33,216 nt of DNA from assembly GCA_009691505.1 (NCBI GenBank), contig SICJ01000005.1, forward strand, positions 1 through 33,216, in the 5' to 3' direction. Below, one piece after another: positions 1 to 8,707 of the stretch (positions within the stretch are counted from its first letter, which is position 1; the number at the start of each line of letters is the position of its first letter). The DNA is from Candidatus Parcubacteria bacterium (GTDB taxonomy: Bacteria; Patescibacteriota; Minisyncoccia; Phycocordibacterales; CALRHW01). The notes beneath the pieces are model-generated. The model did not search any database. It was not told the DNA's origin and was given only the letters and a program-made list of their open reading frames with translations. Made by a program: the position numbers and the translations under genes.

Positions 1-76
1 CTTGGAAACGTTTTTAGAAAGATCTTTCATAAGTGTTCCATTTTAACATAAAAAGTGTTATATTCTGTAAGTTTAT

Positions 77-148
77 GGCCCTATCGTCTAACGGTTAGGA
101 CAGTGCCCTTTCAAGGCGCAAACCCGGGTTCGATTCCCGGTAGGGTCA
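77..148 (+). tRNA. tRNA-Glu (anticodon TTC), no encoded CCA
   Basis: Cloverleaf read by eye: acceptor GGCCCTA/TAGGGTC, anticodon loop containing TTC, T-arm CCGGGTTCGATTCCCGG, discriminator A at 148. Confidence 0.95.
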
Positions 149-282
149 CAAAGTGAAACTTCATCCACGGTGCACAAACACCCCCCTGTGTATAACCATC
201 TACCCTCCCCGCTCACTTGGCGTATAATTATAGATAAGTACAAAGCGTACAGTAATTTTATTAATAAGTAACAAAATATAAT

Positions 283-513
283 ATGAAAGGACTTCACGCG
301 ATCGTGTTTTTGTTGGTTGTTATCGGAGGTTTAAACTGGGGACTTATTGGATTTTTTAAATATGATCTAGTTTCAAGTATTTTGGGTGATGAATCAATGC
401 TTACAAATGTTGTATTTGATCTAGTTGGTCTTTCAGCTCTTTACCTTGTTTTCACACACAAAAAGTCATGTAAAATGTGTGTTGGGAGTTCATCAACAGG
501 AGGATCAATGTAA
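283..513 (+). CDS. DUF378 family small membrane protein (YuzA-like)
   Basis: ORF MKGLHAIVFLLVVIGGLNWGLIGFF... matches the DUF378 pattern (VIGGLNWGLIG). Confidence 0.85.
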   Translation: MKGLHAIVFLLVVIGGLNWGLIGFFKYDLVSSILGDESMLTNVVFDLVGLSALYLVFTHKKSCKMCVGSSSTGGSM

Positions 514-547
514 TAAATTTGCACTATCTTTTTAGTGCCAAAGAAAT

Positions 548-567
548 CGCCGTCTGGCGGTTTTTTT
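548..567 (+). terminator. short rho-independent-like terminator after the DUF378 gene
   Basis: CGCC-gtct-GGCG stem followed by a run of T. Confidence 0.5.
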
Positions 568-604
568 GTGTAAAAATGCGTGGAGTGTTAATGTAAAAGA
601 ATAT

Positions 605-1945
605 ATGAAGATACTAGGAATAGAAACGAGTTGCGACGAGACAGCGCTTTGTGTCACAGAAGGATTTTCCGTGCTTGGCACTTCCCTTTTCTCGCAGGTA
701 AAAATCCATGAAAAATATGGCGGGGTTTTTCCAATGCTTGCAAAAAGAGAACATGCAAAAAATCTAATACTACTTTTCAAAGACTTAATAGAAAAAATTG
801 ATACGACAAAGCAAACGAAGTCCGCGAGTAAAACCGAAACCACAAAAAATCAGCCTGCGGTGTCTGCGGTGCGTGCGGTTTTTACAGACGAGCAAAAATA
901 TTTTACAGACATTCAAAAAGAATTTTTAGAAAAAATGCTTGAGCGCGAGCCAGAGCTTTTGGTAGCATTTTTAGAATACATACCTACAATAGAAAAACCT
1001 GACATTGACGCAATAGCGGTGACATACGGTCCAGGGCTTGAACCTGCACTTTGGGTTGGTATCAATTTTGCAAAAGCGCTTGGCTACATTTGGGGTCTTC
1101 CGATTATTCCAATCAATCACATGGAGGGTCATATCGTATCCGTGCTTGCGAGCACTCAAGTCACAGAAACAGAAAAAAATAACTCAGTCGCTTGTACCGA
1201 GATCACTTTTCCCGCGATTACTTTTCCCGCACTTGCATTGCTCATAAGTGGCGGGCACACAGAGTTGGTGCATATTTTAGATTGGACAAAATATGAAGTC
1301 ATTGGACAGACGCGTGACGACGCGGTCGGAGAAGCGTTTGATAAGGTGGCGCGTATGCTTTCTTTGCCCTATCCGGGCGGACCACACATTGGAGAACTCG
1401 CGGAAAAAGAACGCAAAGAACGTGCCGAGCAAAAAAGGAGTGGTGGTGGCGATGGCGAAAAAACTGGTGACGAAAGTGAAAAAAATCCTTTTATTTTTCC
1501 TCGTCCGATGATTCACAGCAACGATTTTGATTTTTCATTTTCAGGGCTAAAAACCTCAGTGCTTTATAAAATAAAAGAGTTGGGCGAATTAACACCTAAA
1601 ATAAAACAGCAAATAGCTTGCGCATTTGAAGATGCGGTTGTGGAGGTACTTTTAGAAAAAACAAAAAAAGCTATCATAAAATACGGTGCAAAATCGCTCA
1701 TTGTGGGTGGTGGCGTAATAGCAAATACAAAAATCCGTGAGAGTTTTCTAGGGCTTGAAAAAATTACAAAGGAAGAAGAATCTCCATCGGAGCGCGGATT
1801 AAAAGTATTTATTCCTGACCTTGCGCTCGCCACCGACAATGCCGTGATGATAGCGATGGCTGGATATATTCAGGCGACAAAAAATCCTTCTGTGCTAAAA
1901 ACAGATCCAAAGACAATCGTCGCACAGGGTAATTTGCGACTTTAA
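605..1945 (+). CDS. tsaD: tRNA N6-adenosine threonylcarbamoyltransferase TsaD
   Basis: MKILGIETSCDETALCV, YGGVFPMLAKREHAKNL, DAIAVTYGPGLEPALWVG, LLISGGHTELV, PYPGGPHI, SFSGLKTS, ALATDNAVMIA motifs. Start set at internal ATG 605; the track ORF starts at 566. Confidence 0.95.
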   Translation: MKILGIETSCDETALCVTEGFSVLGTSLFSQVKIHEKYGGVFPMLAKREHAKNLILLFKDLIEKIDTTKQTKSASKTETTKNQPAVSAVRAVFTDEQKYFTDIQKEFLEKMLEREPELLVAFLEYIPTIEKPDIDAIAVTYGPGLEPALWVGINFAKALGYIWGLPIIPINHMEGHIVSVLASTQVTETEKNNSVACTEITFPAITFPALALLISGGHTELVHILDWTKYEVIGQTRDDAVGEAFDKVARMLSLPYPGGPHIGELAEKERKERAEQKRSGGGDGEKTGDESEKNPFIFPRPMIHSNDFDFSFSGLKTSVLYKIKELGELTPKIKQQIACAFEDAVVEVLLEKTKKAIIKYGAKSLIVGGGVIANTKIRESFLGLEKITKEEESPSERGLKVFIPDLALATDNAVMIAMAGYIQATKNPSVLKTDPKTIVAQGNLRL

Positions 1946-1967
1946 AAAAATCGCGTTAAAGAAAACT

Positions 1968-3113
1968 CTAGTCGGTTTTTGAAGCCAAATTCACTTGTTC
2001 CTGCTCCAACATCTGAGAAAGTGTGTGAGAGTCTTCTGGTGAAAATTCTGACACAAACTCTTCTTCTGAAATCGCATCAAACATAGGTGCGGATGCGTGC
2101 ATCGATAACAAAAGCGACGATGGTATTGATGACGGTATTGATGATGGTATCTGAATAGATTTTTTTTCTTCTTTTGTAAAAATTTTTCTTAAAAACAGCG
2201 AACCAAAGATTAAAAATATAATAAAAAAAGGTATCACTAAATATTCTCTATTAAATACAGATACACATAAGACGGCTAAAATTGATCCCACTAAAAATAC
2301 TTGTGTGCGTCGGCCAATATATGTTGATATCACATTTAAAAGAAGTATCACTACGATAAAAAGTACAATCGCTTCAAATGCACTATCTCCGCGAGGCACT
2401 AAAAATACTCGCCCCACAAAACCTTTAGTTTTTTTATCTCCTGTAAACGAGCTGAAAGTATCAAATATTTTTCTATTTATCACCACGTCGTTGTTTGTAA
2501 AAAGTGGAACTGAATCAAGCACTGGCGAAGCGATCACGGGAAAAGTATTCGGCGAAATTTTTATCAATTCTGATTTTTCTGGCTGGAATGTCTTTGTGAT
2601 ATTTTCTTTTATAACTGTAGGTACTACCGCTTTGGTTTTTGTCACATTTGATACATTGGACAGACTAGCAATAAAAGCTGCCTTGTATGTATTTATTTCC
2701 TGATTTTCTGAATCGGTTAGTAAAATTTTTGTTCCACAAACAAGCTCATTTATTTTCTTTTTTGTTAAAAGATAGACAAAACCTGTCGGCTCGGTGTAGC
2801 CCCAAGGTTTTAAAATCTCGGCGGAATACTTTATTTGAAATGCCAAAACGGCGCTCAGGGTGAGCTGGTCAAAAACTCCAGTAATCACAACGTTCTTAAA
2901 TCCTTCGTGCTCTAGTAAAAACTGTTGAAGTTTTTTTACTTCGCTTGGGTTATTGACTGCGCCGATTTTCAGGGAACTTTGTAAATAATTACAATCTGTA
3001 CTTACAGGAGGTGTCTCTGCGAAAGCAAAACTAAAAGAAAAAATGCTAGATATTACAATGACACCACACAGGATGTATTTGCAAATTACTAAGAAATGTC
3101 GTCTAAATGTCAT
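1968..3113 (-). CDS. secreted/membrane protein with N-terminal peptidoglycan-binding-like domain
   Basis: Signal/TM N-terminus, then LQSSLKIGAVNNPSEVKKLQQFLLEHEGFKNVVITGVFDQLTLSAVLAFQ (PG_binding_1-like); later TM segments. Confidence 0.7.
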   Translation of the reverse strand: MTFRRHFLVICKYILCGVIVISSIFSFSFAFAETPPVSTDCNYLQSSLKIGAVNNPSEVKKLQQFLLEHEGFKNVVITGVFDQLTLSAVLAFQIKYSAEILKPWGYTEPTGFVYLLTKKKINELVCGTKILLTDSENQEINTYKAAFIASLSNVSNVTKTKAVVPTVIKENITKTFQPEKSELIKISPNTFPVIASPVLDSVPLFTNNDVVINRKIFDTFSSFTGDKKTKGFVGRVFLVPRGDSAFEAIVLFIVVILLLNVISTYIGRRTQVFLVGSILAVLCVSVFNREYLVIPFFIIFLIFGSLFLRKIFTKEEKKSIQIPSSIPSSIPSSLLLSMHASAPMFDAISEEEFVSEFSPEDSHTLSQMLEQEQVNLASKTD

Positions 3114-3464
3114 GTATTTTTTAATCAGATTACATTTTACTTTTACTTTATTTTCAAATATATGTCAACGTTTTTTTAAAATTAATCTTTGTAAATTGGC
3201 TAATTATTTGAACAAAATCGATGCAGTTTTAAAAATTGTCCTTTAGAATATACAAATGTCCTTTAGAATACAGATAGTTAAAATGACTTTCTGGAATATT
3301 TGTAGTTTGTGTGATATTTATAAATAAAAAATGTCTTTTATAAAATCAAACAATCCCAAAACAATCTACACAATAAATATAATTTTGAGCAACCTCTTAA
3401 AAATTATAAAAACAACCACATTGTGTTATTATTTAAAGAAAGAAAAAATAAAGAAATAGCAAAA

Positions 3465-5702
3465 ATGGACAAATTACTGAAACCCTACAATCCACAAGAA
3501 ACCGAGGATAGAGTATATAAACTCTGGGAAGACAGTGGTTTTTTTAATCCAGACATTTGTATAAAAAAAGGCGTCACTTCCCCATCTGCCGAGGCATTTA
3601 GCATAGTCCTTCCTCCGCCAAACGTGACAGGAACTCTTCATATTGGTCACGCGATGATGCTCGTAATAGAAGACATTATGGTGCGTTTTCATAGAATGCG
3701 CGGATACAAAACGCTGTGGATTCCTGGCACAGATCACGCCGCTCTTGCAACTCAATCAAAAGTAGAAGAAATAATGTTTAAAAAAGATGGCAAAACTCGC
3801 CATGACTTCAGCCGAGAAGATTTTCTAAAAGAAGTAGAAAAATTTGCGCAAGAAAAACACGACACCATCGTCGGACAAATAAAAAAAATGGGATCAAGCA
3901 CAGATTGGAGCCGAGAAGCCTACACGCTAGACGATGCGCGCAATCTCGCCGTGAGGACAGCATTTAAAAAAATGTACGATGATAAAATTATTTACCAAGG
4001 TCATCGCATCGTAAATTGGGATGCAAAACTTCAGACGACTGTTTCTGATGATGAAATAGATTGGAAAGAAGAAACGATTCCCTTTTATTATTTAAAGTAC
4101 GGGCCTTTTGTAATCGGCACATCACGACCTGAAACAAAATTTGGCGACAAGTATGTGGTGATGCATCCAGATGACGCGCGCTACACACAGCACAAACACG
4201 GCGACACTTTTGAGCTGGAGTGGATAAACGGTCCCATCACCGCGACTGTGATAAAAGACAAAGCGGTAGATATGGAGTTTGGTACGGGTGTTATGACCAT
4301 TACTCCTTTCCACGACAATGCTGATTTTGAAATTGCGGAAAGACACTCGCTTGATAAAGAACAGATTATTGATTGGAATGGAAAACTTTTACCTGTTGCG
4401 GGCGATTTTGCAGGACTTTATATAAAAAAAGCGCGACCGCTTATCGTTGCTCGTCTACAAGAAAAAAATCTCGTAGAAAAAGTGGACGAAAAATATACAC
4501 ATAATGTTGCAATAAATAGCCGTGGCGGTGCAGTGATTGAACCGCAAATAAAAAAGCAGTGGTTTGTGAGTGTTAATAAAAAATTTACACTCGCCGACTC
4601 AAAAATTGCAGGGATAAAAAGTGGTCAAGAAATCACGCTAAAAGAATTGATGAAACACGTGGTGGAAAGTCATCAGGTAGAAATAATTCCAGAGCGTTTT
4701 GAGCGTGTTTATTACAACTGGATTGATAATCTGCGCGATTGGTGCATTTCTAGGCAAATTTGGTTTGGACACAGAATCCCCGTCTGGCACAAGGGAAAAG
4801 AGCTTTATTGTGGCCTAGAAGCACCTTCTAACGCCGATGCGCCCGACGGCACAAGTGACGGCTGGGAGCAAGATCCTGATACATTAGATACTTGGTTTTC
4901 ATCTGGTTTATGGACCTTTTCTACGCTTGGCTGGCCAAATGAAACTGATGATTTTAAAACTTATCATCCTACAAATGTACTTGAAACTGGCTACGATATT
5001 ATTTTCTTTTGGGTAGCCCGAATGATTTTGATGAGTGGATATTTACTTGGTGATGTTCCATTTAAAAAGGTTTATTTGCACGGCTTGGTACTAGACGCAA
5101 AAGGCGCAAAGATGAGTAAGTCTGTCGGCAATATTATTGACCCACTTACGATGATAGAAAAATATGGCACAGATGCGACTCGCCTTTCGCTCATCATCGG
5201 CACCAGTCCCGGTAACGACAGCAAAATGTCCGAAGACAAAATCCGTGCATACAAAAATTTTGCAAACAAAATATGGAATGCTACGCGTTTTGTGCTGACA
5301 AATTTAGATGGATTTGATCCTGCGATTTTACCCGAGCTTACTGAAGACGACAGAAAAGATTTAGCCGAGCTTGAAGATATTACAAAAGAAATTACAGAAG
5401 ACATAGAAAATTATCGCTTTTATCTCGCGGGGGAAAAACTTTACCATTATTTCTGGCATACATTTGCAGATAAAATAATTGAAAAAAATAAAGCGCGACT
5501 TTCTGGTGTGCAAGCGAACGCGACTGAAAAAGCCGCGGGCGAAAAAGCGTCGGCACAGTACGTCCTTTTCACAATCCTCAAACGCTCGCTTATTTTACTT
5601 CATCCATTTATTCCGTTTGTGACAGAAGAAATCTGGTCACTTATGCCGTATAATAAAAACAGTTTACTCATGGTAGAGCCGTGGCCTACAAAAGAAAAAT
5701 AA
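3465..5702 (+). CDS. valS: valine--tRNA ligase
   Basis: PPPNVTGTLHIGHAM, WIPGTDHAALATQ, GAKMSKSVGN, class Ia anticodon-binding region to the C-terminus. Start set at ATG 3465. Confidence 0.95.
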   Translation: MDKLLKPYNPQETEDRVYKLWEDSGFFNPDICIKKGVTSPSAEAFSIVLPPPNVTGTLHIGHAMMLVIEDIMVRFHRMRGYKTLWIPGTDHAALATQSKVEEIMFKKDGKTRHDFSREDFLKEVEKFAQEKHDTIVGQIKKMGSSTDWSREAYTLDDARNLAVRTAFKKMYDDKIIYQGHRIVNWDAKLQTTVSDDEIDWKEETIPFYYLKYGPFVIGTSRPETKFGDKYVVMHPDDARYTQHKHGDTFELEWINGPITATVIKDKAVDMEFGTGVMTITPFHDNADFEIAERHSLDKEQIIDWNGKLLPVAGDFAGLYIKKARPLIVARLQEKNLVEKVDEKYTHNVAINSRGGAVIEPQIKKQWFVSVNKKFTLADSKIAGIKSGQEITLKELMKHVVESHQVEIIPERFERVYYNWIDNLRDWCISRQIWFGHRIPVWHKGKELYCGLEAPSNADAPDGTSDGWEQDPDTLDTWFSSGLWTFSTLGWPNETDDFKTYHPTNVLETGYDIIFFWVARMILMSGYLLGDVPFKKVYLHGLVLDAKGAKMSKSVGNIIDPLTMIEKYGTDATRLSLIIGTSPGNDSKMSEDKIRAYKNFANKIWNATRFVLTNLDGFDPAILPELTEDDRKDLAELEDITKEITEDIENYRFYLAGEKLYHYFWHTFADKIIEKNKARLSGVQANATEKAAGEKASAQYVLFTILKRSLILLHPFIPFVTEEIWSLMPYNKNSLLMVEPWPTKEK

Positions 5703-5717
5703 AATACCCTAAATTAC

Positions 5718-6440
5718 ATGTCTAGTGTATACATACTTATATTTGCATTACTCGCGGGTTTACTACCAGCGATTTTGTGGTTGTGGTTTTGGCTTCATGA
5801 AGACAATGCATCACCAGAACCACGCGGACTCATAGTAAAAACATTTATCGCTGGAATGCTCGTGGCACCATTTGTTTTACCTTTCCAATATTTAGCACAA
5901 CAATATTTTGCACAATACACAATCGTCATTTTTCTTCTGTGGGCTATTATAGAAGAAGTTTTTAAATTTGGAGCGGGCATGCTTGCGGTTTTTCATAGAA
6001 AAGAGGTGGACGAGCCGATAGACGTCGTGATATATCTCATCACAGCGGCACTCGGTTTTGCGGCTATGGAAAATATACTTTTTTTGGTGTCGCCGATTTT
6101 AGAGCATTATTTAAGTGGTGCAGGCGAGGTGGCTAGCATAAACAACATTTTGAGCACCATCATTACTGGCAATCTACGTTTTATTGGCGCAAGCTTGTTG
6201 CACATTATTACGTCTGCAACAGTGGGTATCTTTATGGCTTTTTATTTTTACGAGCAAGCAAAAACACGCCGTTTTTATACAATCTTGGGTTTAGTCGTTG
6301 CGGTGACATTGCATACTGTCTTCAATTTCTCTATAATAGATGATGCTGGTAACAACATATTCATCATATTTTTTATACTTTGGCTTGCAATAATAGTACT
6401 CATGCTATTTTTTGAAAAATTAAAAACATTAAAAAATTAA
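5718..6440 (+). CDS. PrsW family intramembrane metalloprotease
   Basis: Multi-TM protein with EEVFKF, AALGFAAMENILF, SLLHIITSATVG and LHTVFNF motifs of the PrsW/CAAX-like protease family. Confidence 0.85.
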   Translation: MSSVYILIFALLAGLLPAILWLWFWLHEDNASPEPRGLIVKTFIAGMLVAPFVLPFQYLAQQYFAQYTIVIFLLWAIIEEVFKFGAGMLAVFHRKEVDEPIDVVIYLITAALGFAAMENILFLVSPILEHYLSGAGEVASINNILSTIITGNLRFIGASLLHIITSATVGIFMAFYFYEQAKTRRFYTILGLVVAVTLHTVFNFSIIDDAGNNIFIIFFILWLAIIVLMLFFEKLKTLKN

Positions 6441-6464
6441 TATATTTTAAATAAAAAAACCTCA

Positions 6465-6932
6465 ATGAAAAGATCATTTTTTGAAAGATTAACTGGAGCG
6501 GTAAGAGTAGATGAGGATTTTGCTTTGGATACAAAAGATGTTAAAAAGATTTCTCTTCGCACAGATGAAGATAAAAAAGAGTGGAGCGTAGAAGATGCAG
6601 AGGGCGAGCTCACGGTAGATGTTTACCAAACGCCCACTGATATTTACATAAAAACAATGGTGGCTGGTGTGCGTCCTGAGGATTTAGACATTAGTATCAC
6701 TCGCGATATGGTAGTAATAAAAGGAAAACGCGAAAGTGAGCGACTTATTCGTGATGAAGACTATTTTCATCAAGAGCTTTATTGGGGAAGTTTTTCTCGC
6801 ACAATAATGCTTCCACAAGAAGTGTCTATAGATGAAAGTGAAGCGGTAGAAAAACACGGACTGCTCGTAATTAAACTTCCAAAACTAGACAAAACAAAGC
6901 AGACAAAACTACGCGTGAAAAATAATTCTTAA
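6465..6932 (+). CDS. Hsp20/alpha-crystallin family small heat-shock protein
   Basis: LTVDVYQTPTDIYIKTMVAGVRPEDLDISITRDMVVIKGKRE...YWGSFSRTIMLPQEVSIDESEAVEKHGLLVIKLPK. Confidence 0.92.
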   Translation: MKRSFFERLTGAVRVDEDFALDTKDVKKISLRTDEDKKEWSVEDAEGELTVDVYQTPTDIYIKTMVAGVRPEDLDISITRDMVVIKGKRESERLIRDEDYFHQELYWGSFSRTIMLPQEVSIDESEAVEKHGLLVIKLPKLDKTKQTKLRVKNNS

Positions 6933-6937
6933 AACAA

Positions 6938-6963
6938 AAAACCGCATCACTGCGGTTTTTTTG
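6938..6963. terminator. bidirectional rho-independent terminator between hsp20 (+) and tRNA-Phe (-)
   Basis: AAAAAACCGCAtcacTGCGGTTTTTTT, A/T tracts on both sides. Confidence 0.8.
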
Positions 6964-6967
6964 TTTT

Positions 6968-7043
6968 TGGTGCCGAGGGGCGGACTTGAACCGCCGACCC
7001 CATGCTCTTCAGGCACATGCTCTACCAACTGAGCTACCTCGGC
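6968..7043 (-). tRNA. tRNA-Phe (anticodon GAA), CCA encoded
   Basis: Reverse complement GCCGAGGTAGCTCAGTTGGTAGAGCATGTGCCTGAAGAGCATGGGGTCGGCGGTTCAAGTCCGCCCCTCGGCACCA folds as a cloverleaf. Confidence 0.95.
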
Positions 7044-7053
7044 ATATATTATA

Positions 7054-7161
7054 GATGTTAGTTGTGCTTGCTTTCGGAGCACGGATATTTTTTTGCTAAA
7101 AAATTCCTCGTGCTCGCACCGTCGTGCTCGCAAGTCTCCTCAAGTAAGCACAACCAACATC
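7054..7161. repeat. long-armed inverted repeat element (about 20-bp imperfect arms, GC-richer core)
   Basis: gatgttagttgtgcttgctt (7054-7073) vs reverse complement of aagtaagcacaaccaacatc (7142-7161), 18/20 matching; core has a repeated tcgtgctcgc. Confidence 0.75.
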
Positions 7162-7169
7162 ATTTTAAC

Positions 7170-7415
7170 TTATTGGAACAGACTGTTCACTTTTGCTGCA
7201 CCATCCTGAAAACCACTATACGCTGACAACAATTGATCAAGATACGGCTGAACAAAATAATATGCTCCCACGGATGCGCCGATAATAAGTAGCCAATAAA
7301 TAATCTGCATTGCCTGCCCTATGCGAGCAGACCTACGGATACTTTTGAGTATCTTATAATTTTCTTGCGAAACAGCAAGCGTTTCCTCTAATATTTCCCT
7401 TTCTTCTGGAGTCAT
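7170..7415 (-). CDS. small single-TM hypothetical protein
   Basis: MTPEEREILEETLAVSQENYKILKSIRRSARIGQAMQIIYWLLIIGASVGAYYFVQPYLDQLLSAY; start set at internal Met (7415), the upstream part of the track ORF reads through a terminator. Confidence 0.65.
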   Translation of the reverse strand: MTPEEREILEETLAVSQENYKILKSIRRSARIGQAMQIIYWLLIIGASVGAYYFVQPYLDQLLSAYSGFQDGAAKVNSLFQ

Positions 7416-7446
7416 ACAAAGAGGAGTATAGCAGAAAAAAAGAAAA

Positions 7447-7471
7447 GCCCCAAGCAGATTATGCTTGGGGC
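7447..7471 (-). terminator. rho-independent terminator
   Basis: GCCCCAAGCA-taatc-TGCTTGGGGC stem (minus strand) followed by TTTTC TTTTTTTC. Confidence 0.8.
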
Positions 7472-7488
7472 GGGAAACTGGGAATGCT

Positions 7489-7785
7489 TTACGTTTTTCC
7501 AATAATTACTGGATAGACGCATTCCCCCTTGTCATTGTAAATGTACATTTTTGCGATATTCCCCGCCTTTCTGCTTCTTGATATATGTCTCCTTGCGAAG
7601 AAAATGGTATCAAAGTCACGCTCTTTCCACGTTTCCCCAGTGGAATGATCCACTCCGACAAGACGGAATCTCCCTTTACGAGCCACCCGCGAAATCTCCG
7701 AAGGTCCTCCTTTGCCACTATCACCCCTTTTTTTGCGATTATTTTGCGATTTTGGAGGCGGTCTCTTGATTTTTGTACAAGTCAC
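7489..7785 (-). CDS. small basic hypothetical protein
   Basis: ORF with plausible composition (GRFRLVGVDHSTGETWKERDFDTIFFARRHI...KMYIYNDKGECVYPV) ending just before a strong terminator. Confidence 0.6.
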   Translation of the reverse strand: MTCTKIKRPPPKSQNNRKKRGDSGKGGPSEISRVARKGRFRLVGVDHSTGETWKERDFDTIFFARRHISRSRKAGNIAKMYIYNDKGECVYPVIIGKT

Positions 7786-7917
7786 GTCTGATTCCTTTCA
7801 GTTTGACATTTTTCTCCACCCAAACACGCTGTCTAGGTCAGACAAAAAAATATCATATTAAATATTTAAAGTCAAATTTTTGAATAAGGCCACCATTTAT
7901 GGGGTACAGATCACTAG

Positions 7918-7990
7918 TGCCACCAGCAGGAATCGGACCTACATCTATCCCTTAGGACGGGACTGTTCTATCCATTGAACTATGGCGGCA
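7918..7990 (-). tRNA. tRNA-Arg (anticodon CCT), no encoded CCA; non-canonical T-loop (TCC)
   Basis: Reverse complement GCCGCCATAGTTCAATGGATAGAACAGTCCCGTCCTAAGGGATAGATGTAGGTCCGATTCCTGCTGGTGGCA forms acceptor, D, anticodon and T stems. Confidence 0.85.
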
Positions 7991-7996
7991 AAACTT

Positions 7997-8236
7997 TTAA
8001 GCAGGAATTCCTAAAAGTTGCGCGAGGAGAGGTTTGTTGAAACCAATTACGATATCACTATCCACGATAATTACAGGCACGCCCATTTGACCTGACCTTT
8101 CAACCATCTCCTCCCTTTTTACAGAGTCTTCGGCGACGTTGAAGTTTTCAAACGCGACGTTGTTTTGCTTAAAATATTCTTTTGCAAGATTACAAAAATG
8201 ACAGGTTGGTGTGGAATATATTGATACTTTTTTCAT
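7997..8236 (-). CDS. glutaredoxin/NrdH-like thiol redox protein
   Basis: MKKVSIYSTPTCHFCNLAKEYF...GVPVIIVDSDIVIGFNK; CxxC and cis-Pro motifs. Confidence 0.9.
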   Translation of the reverse strand: MKKVSIYSTPTCHFCNLAKEYFKQNNVAFENFNVAEDSVKREEMVERSGQMGVPVIIVDSDIVIGFNKPLLAQLLGIPA

Positions 8237-8281
8237 ATGGTCAGTATATCAAAAATAAAAATAAAAGACTATTGAAACATA

Positions 8282-8668
8282 CTAAAAAACATTGACGAAC
8301 CAATTCCATATTTTACCAAAAAACCCAGTATTTGGAGCTGTTACGACGGCTGTTTGCGGAGATTCAACCACATACACCACTCCTTCGCCGGGCTTTGCCA
8401 CGTTAAACTTTTTACGAATTTCTTCTTCTGTCCCTTTTTCTGTATTGAGACGGGCGATTTCAGAATTGAGATCATCTTCGCGAGCACGAAGTGCGGTGAG
8501 TTGACCAGACACTCTATCAAAATCTTTTTGACTTAGAAGCTCAGTTTGAAACATACTCCAAGTCGCACGAGCAAAAATAACCACAGCAACCAGTAAAATA
8601 ACTACAGTGGTTTTTGAGTATATTCTACTGCGTATCTGTCGTTGCTTTTGAAATTCTCGCTTAATCAT
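8282..8668 (-). CDS. septum formation initiator (FtsB/DivIC-like) protein
   Basis: Short cytoplasmic N-terminus, single TM, coiled coil (VSGQLTALRAREDDLNSEIARLNTEKGTEEEIRKKFNVAKPGEGVVYVV). Confidence 0.8.
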   Translation of the reverse strand: MIKREFQKQRQIRSRIYSKTTVVILLVAVVIFARATWSMFQTELLSQKDFDRVSGQLTALRAREDDLNSEIARLNTEKGTEEEIRKKFNVAKPGEGVVYVVESPQTAVVTAPNTGFFGKIWNWFVNVF

Positions 8669-8707
8669 GGTAACTTATAGTATACTATCAATATTAATAC
8701 AAAAAAT

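Noticed and set aside
88-297. Minus-strand 69-aa ORF
   Set aside because: Overlaps the tRNA-Glu gene antisense; peptide (DPTGNRTRVCALKGHCPNR) is the reverse of tRNA sequence, a classic spurious ORF.
6909-7133. Minus-strand 74-aa ORF (EVAQLVEHVPEEHGVGGSSPP)
   Set aside because: Translation of the tRNA-Phe gene and flanking inverted repeat; known type of tRNA-derived false ORF.
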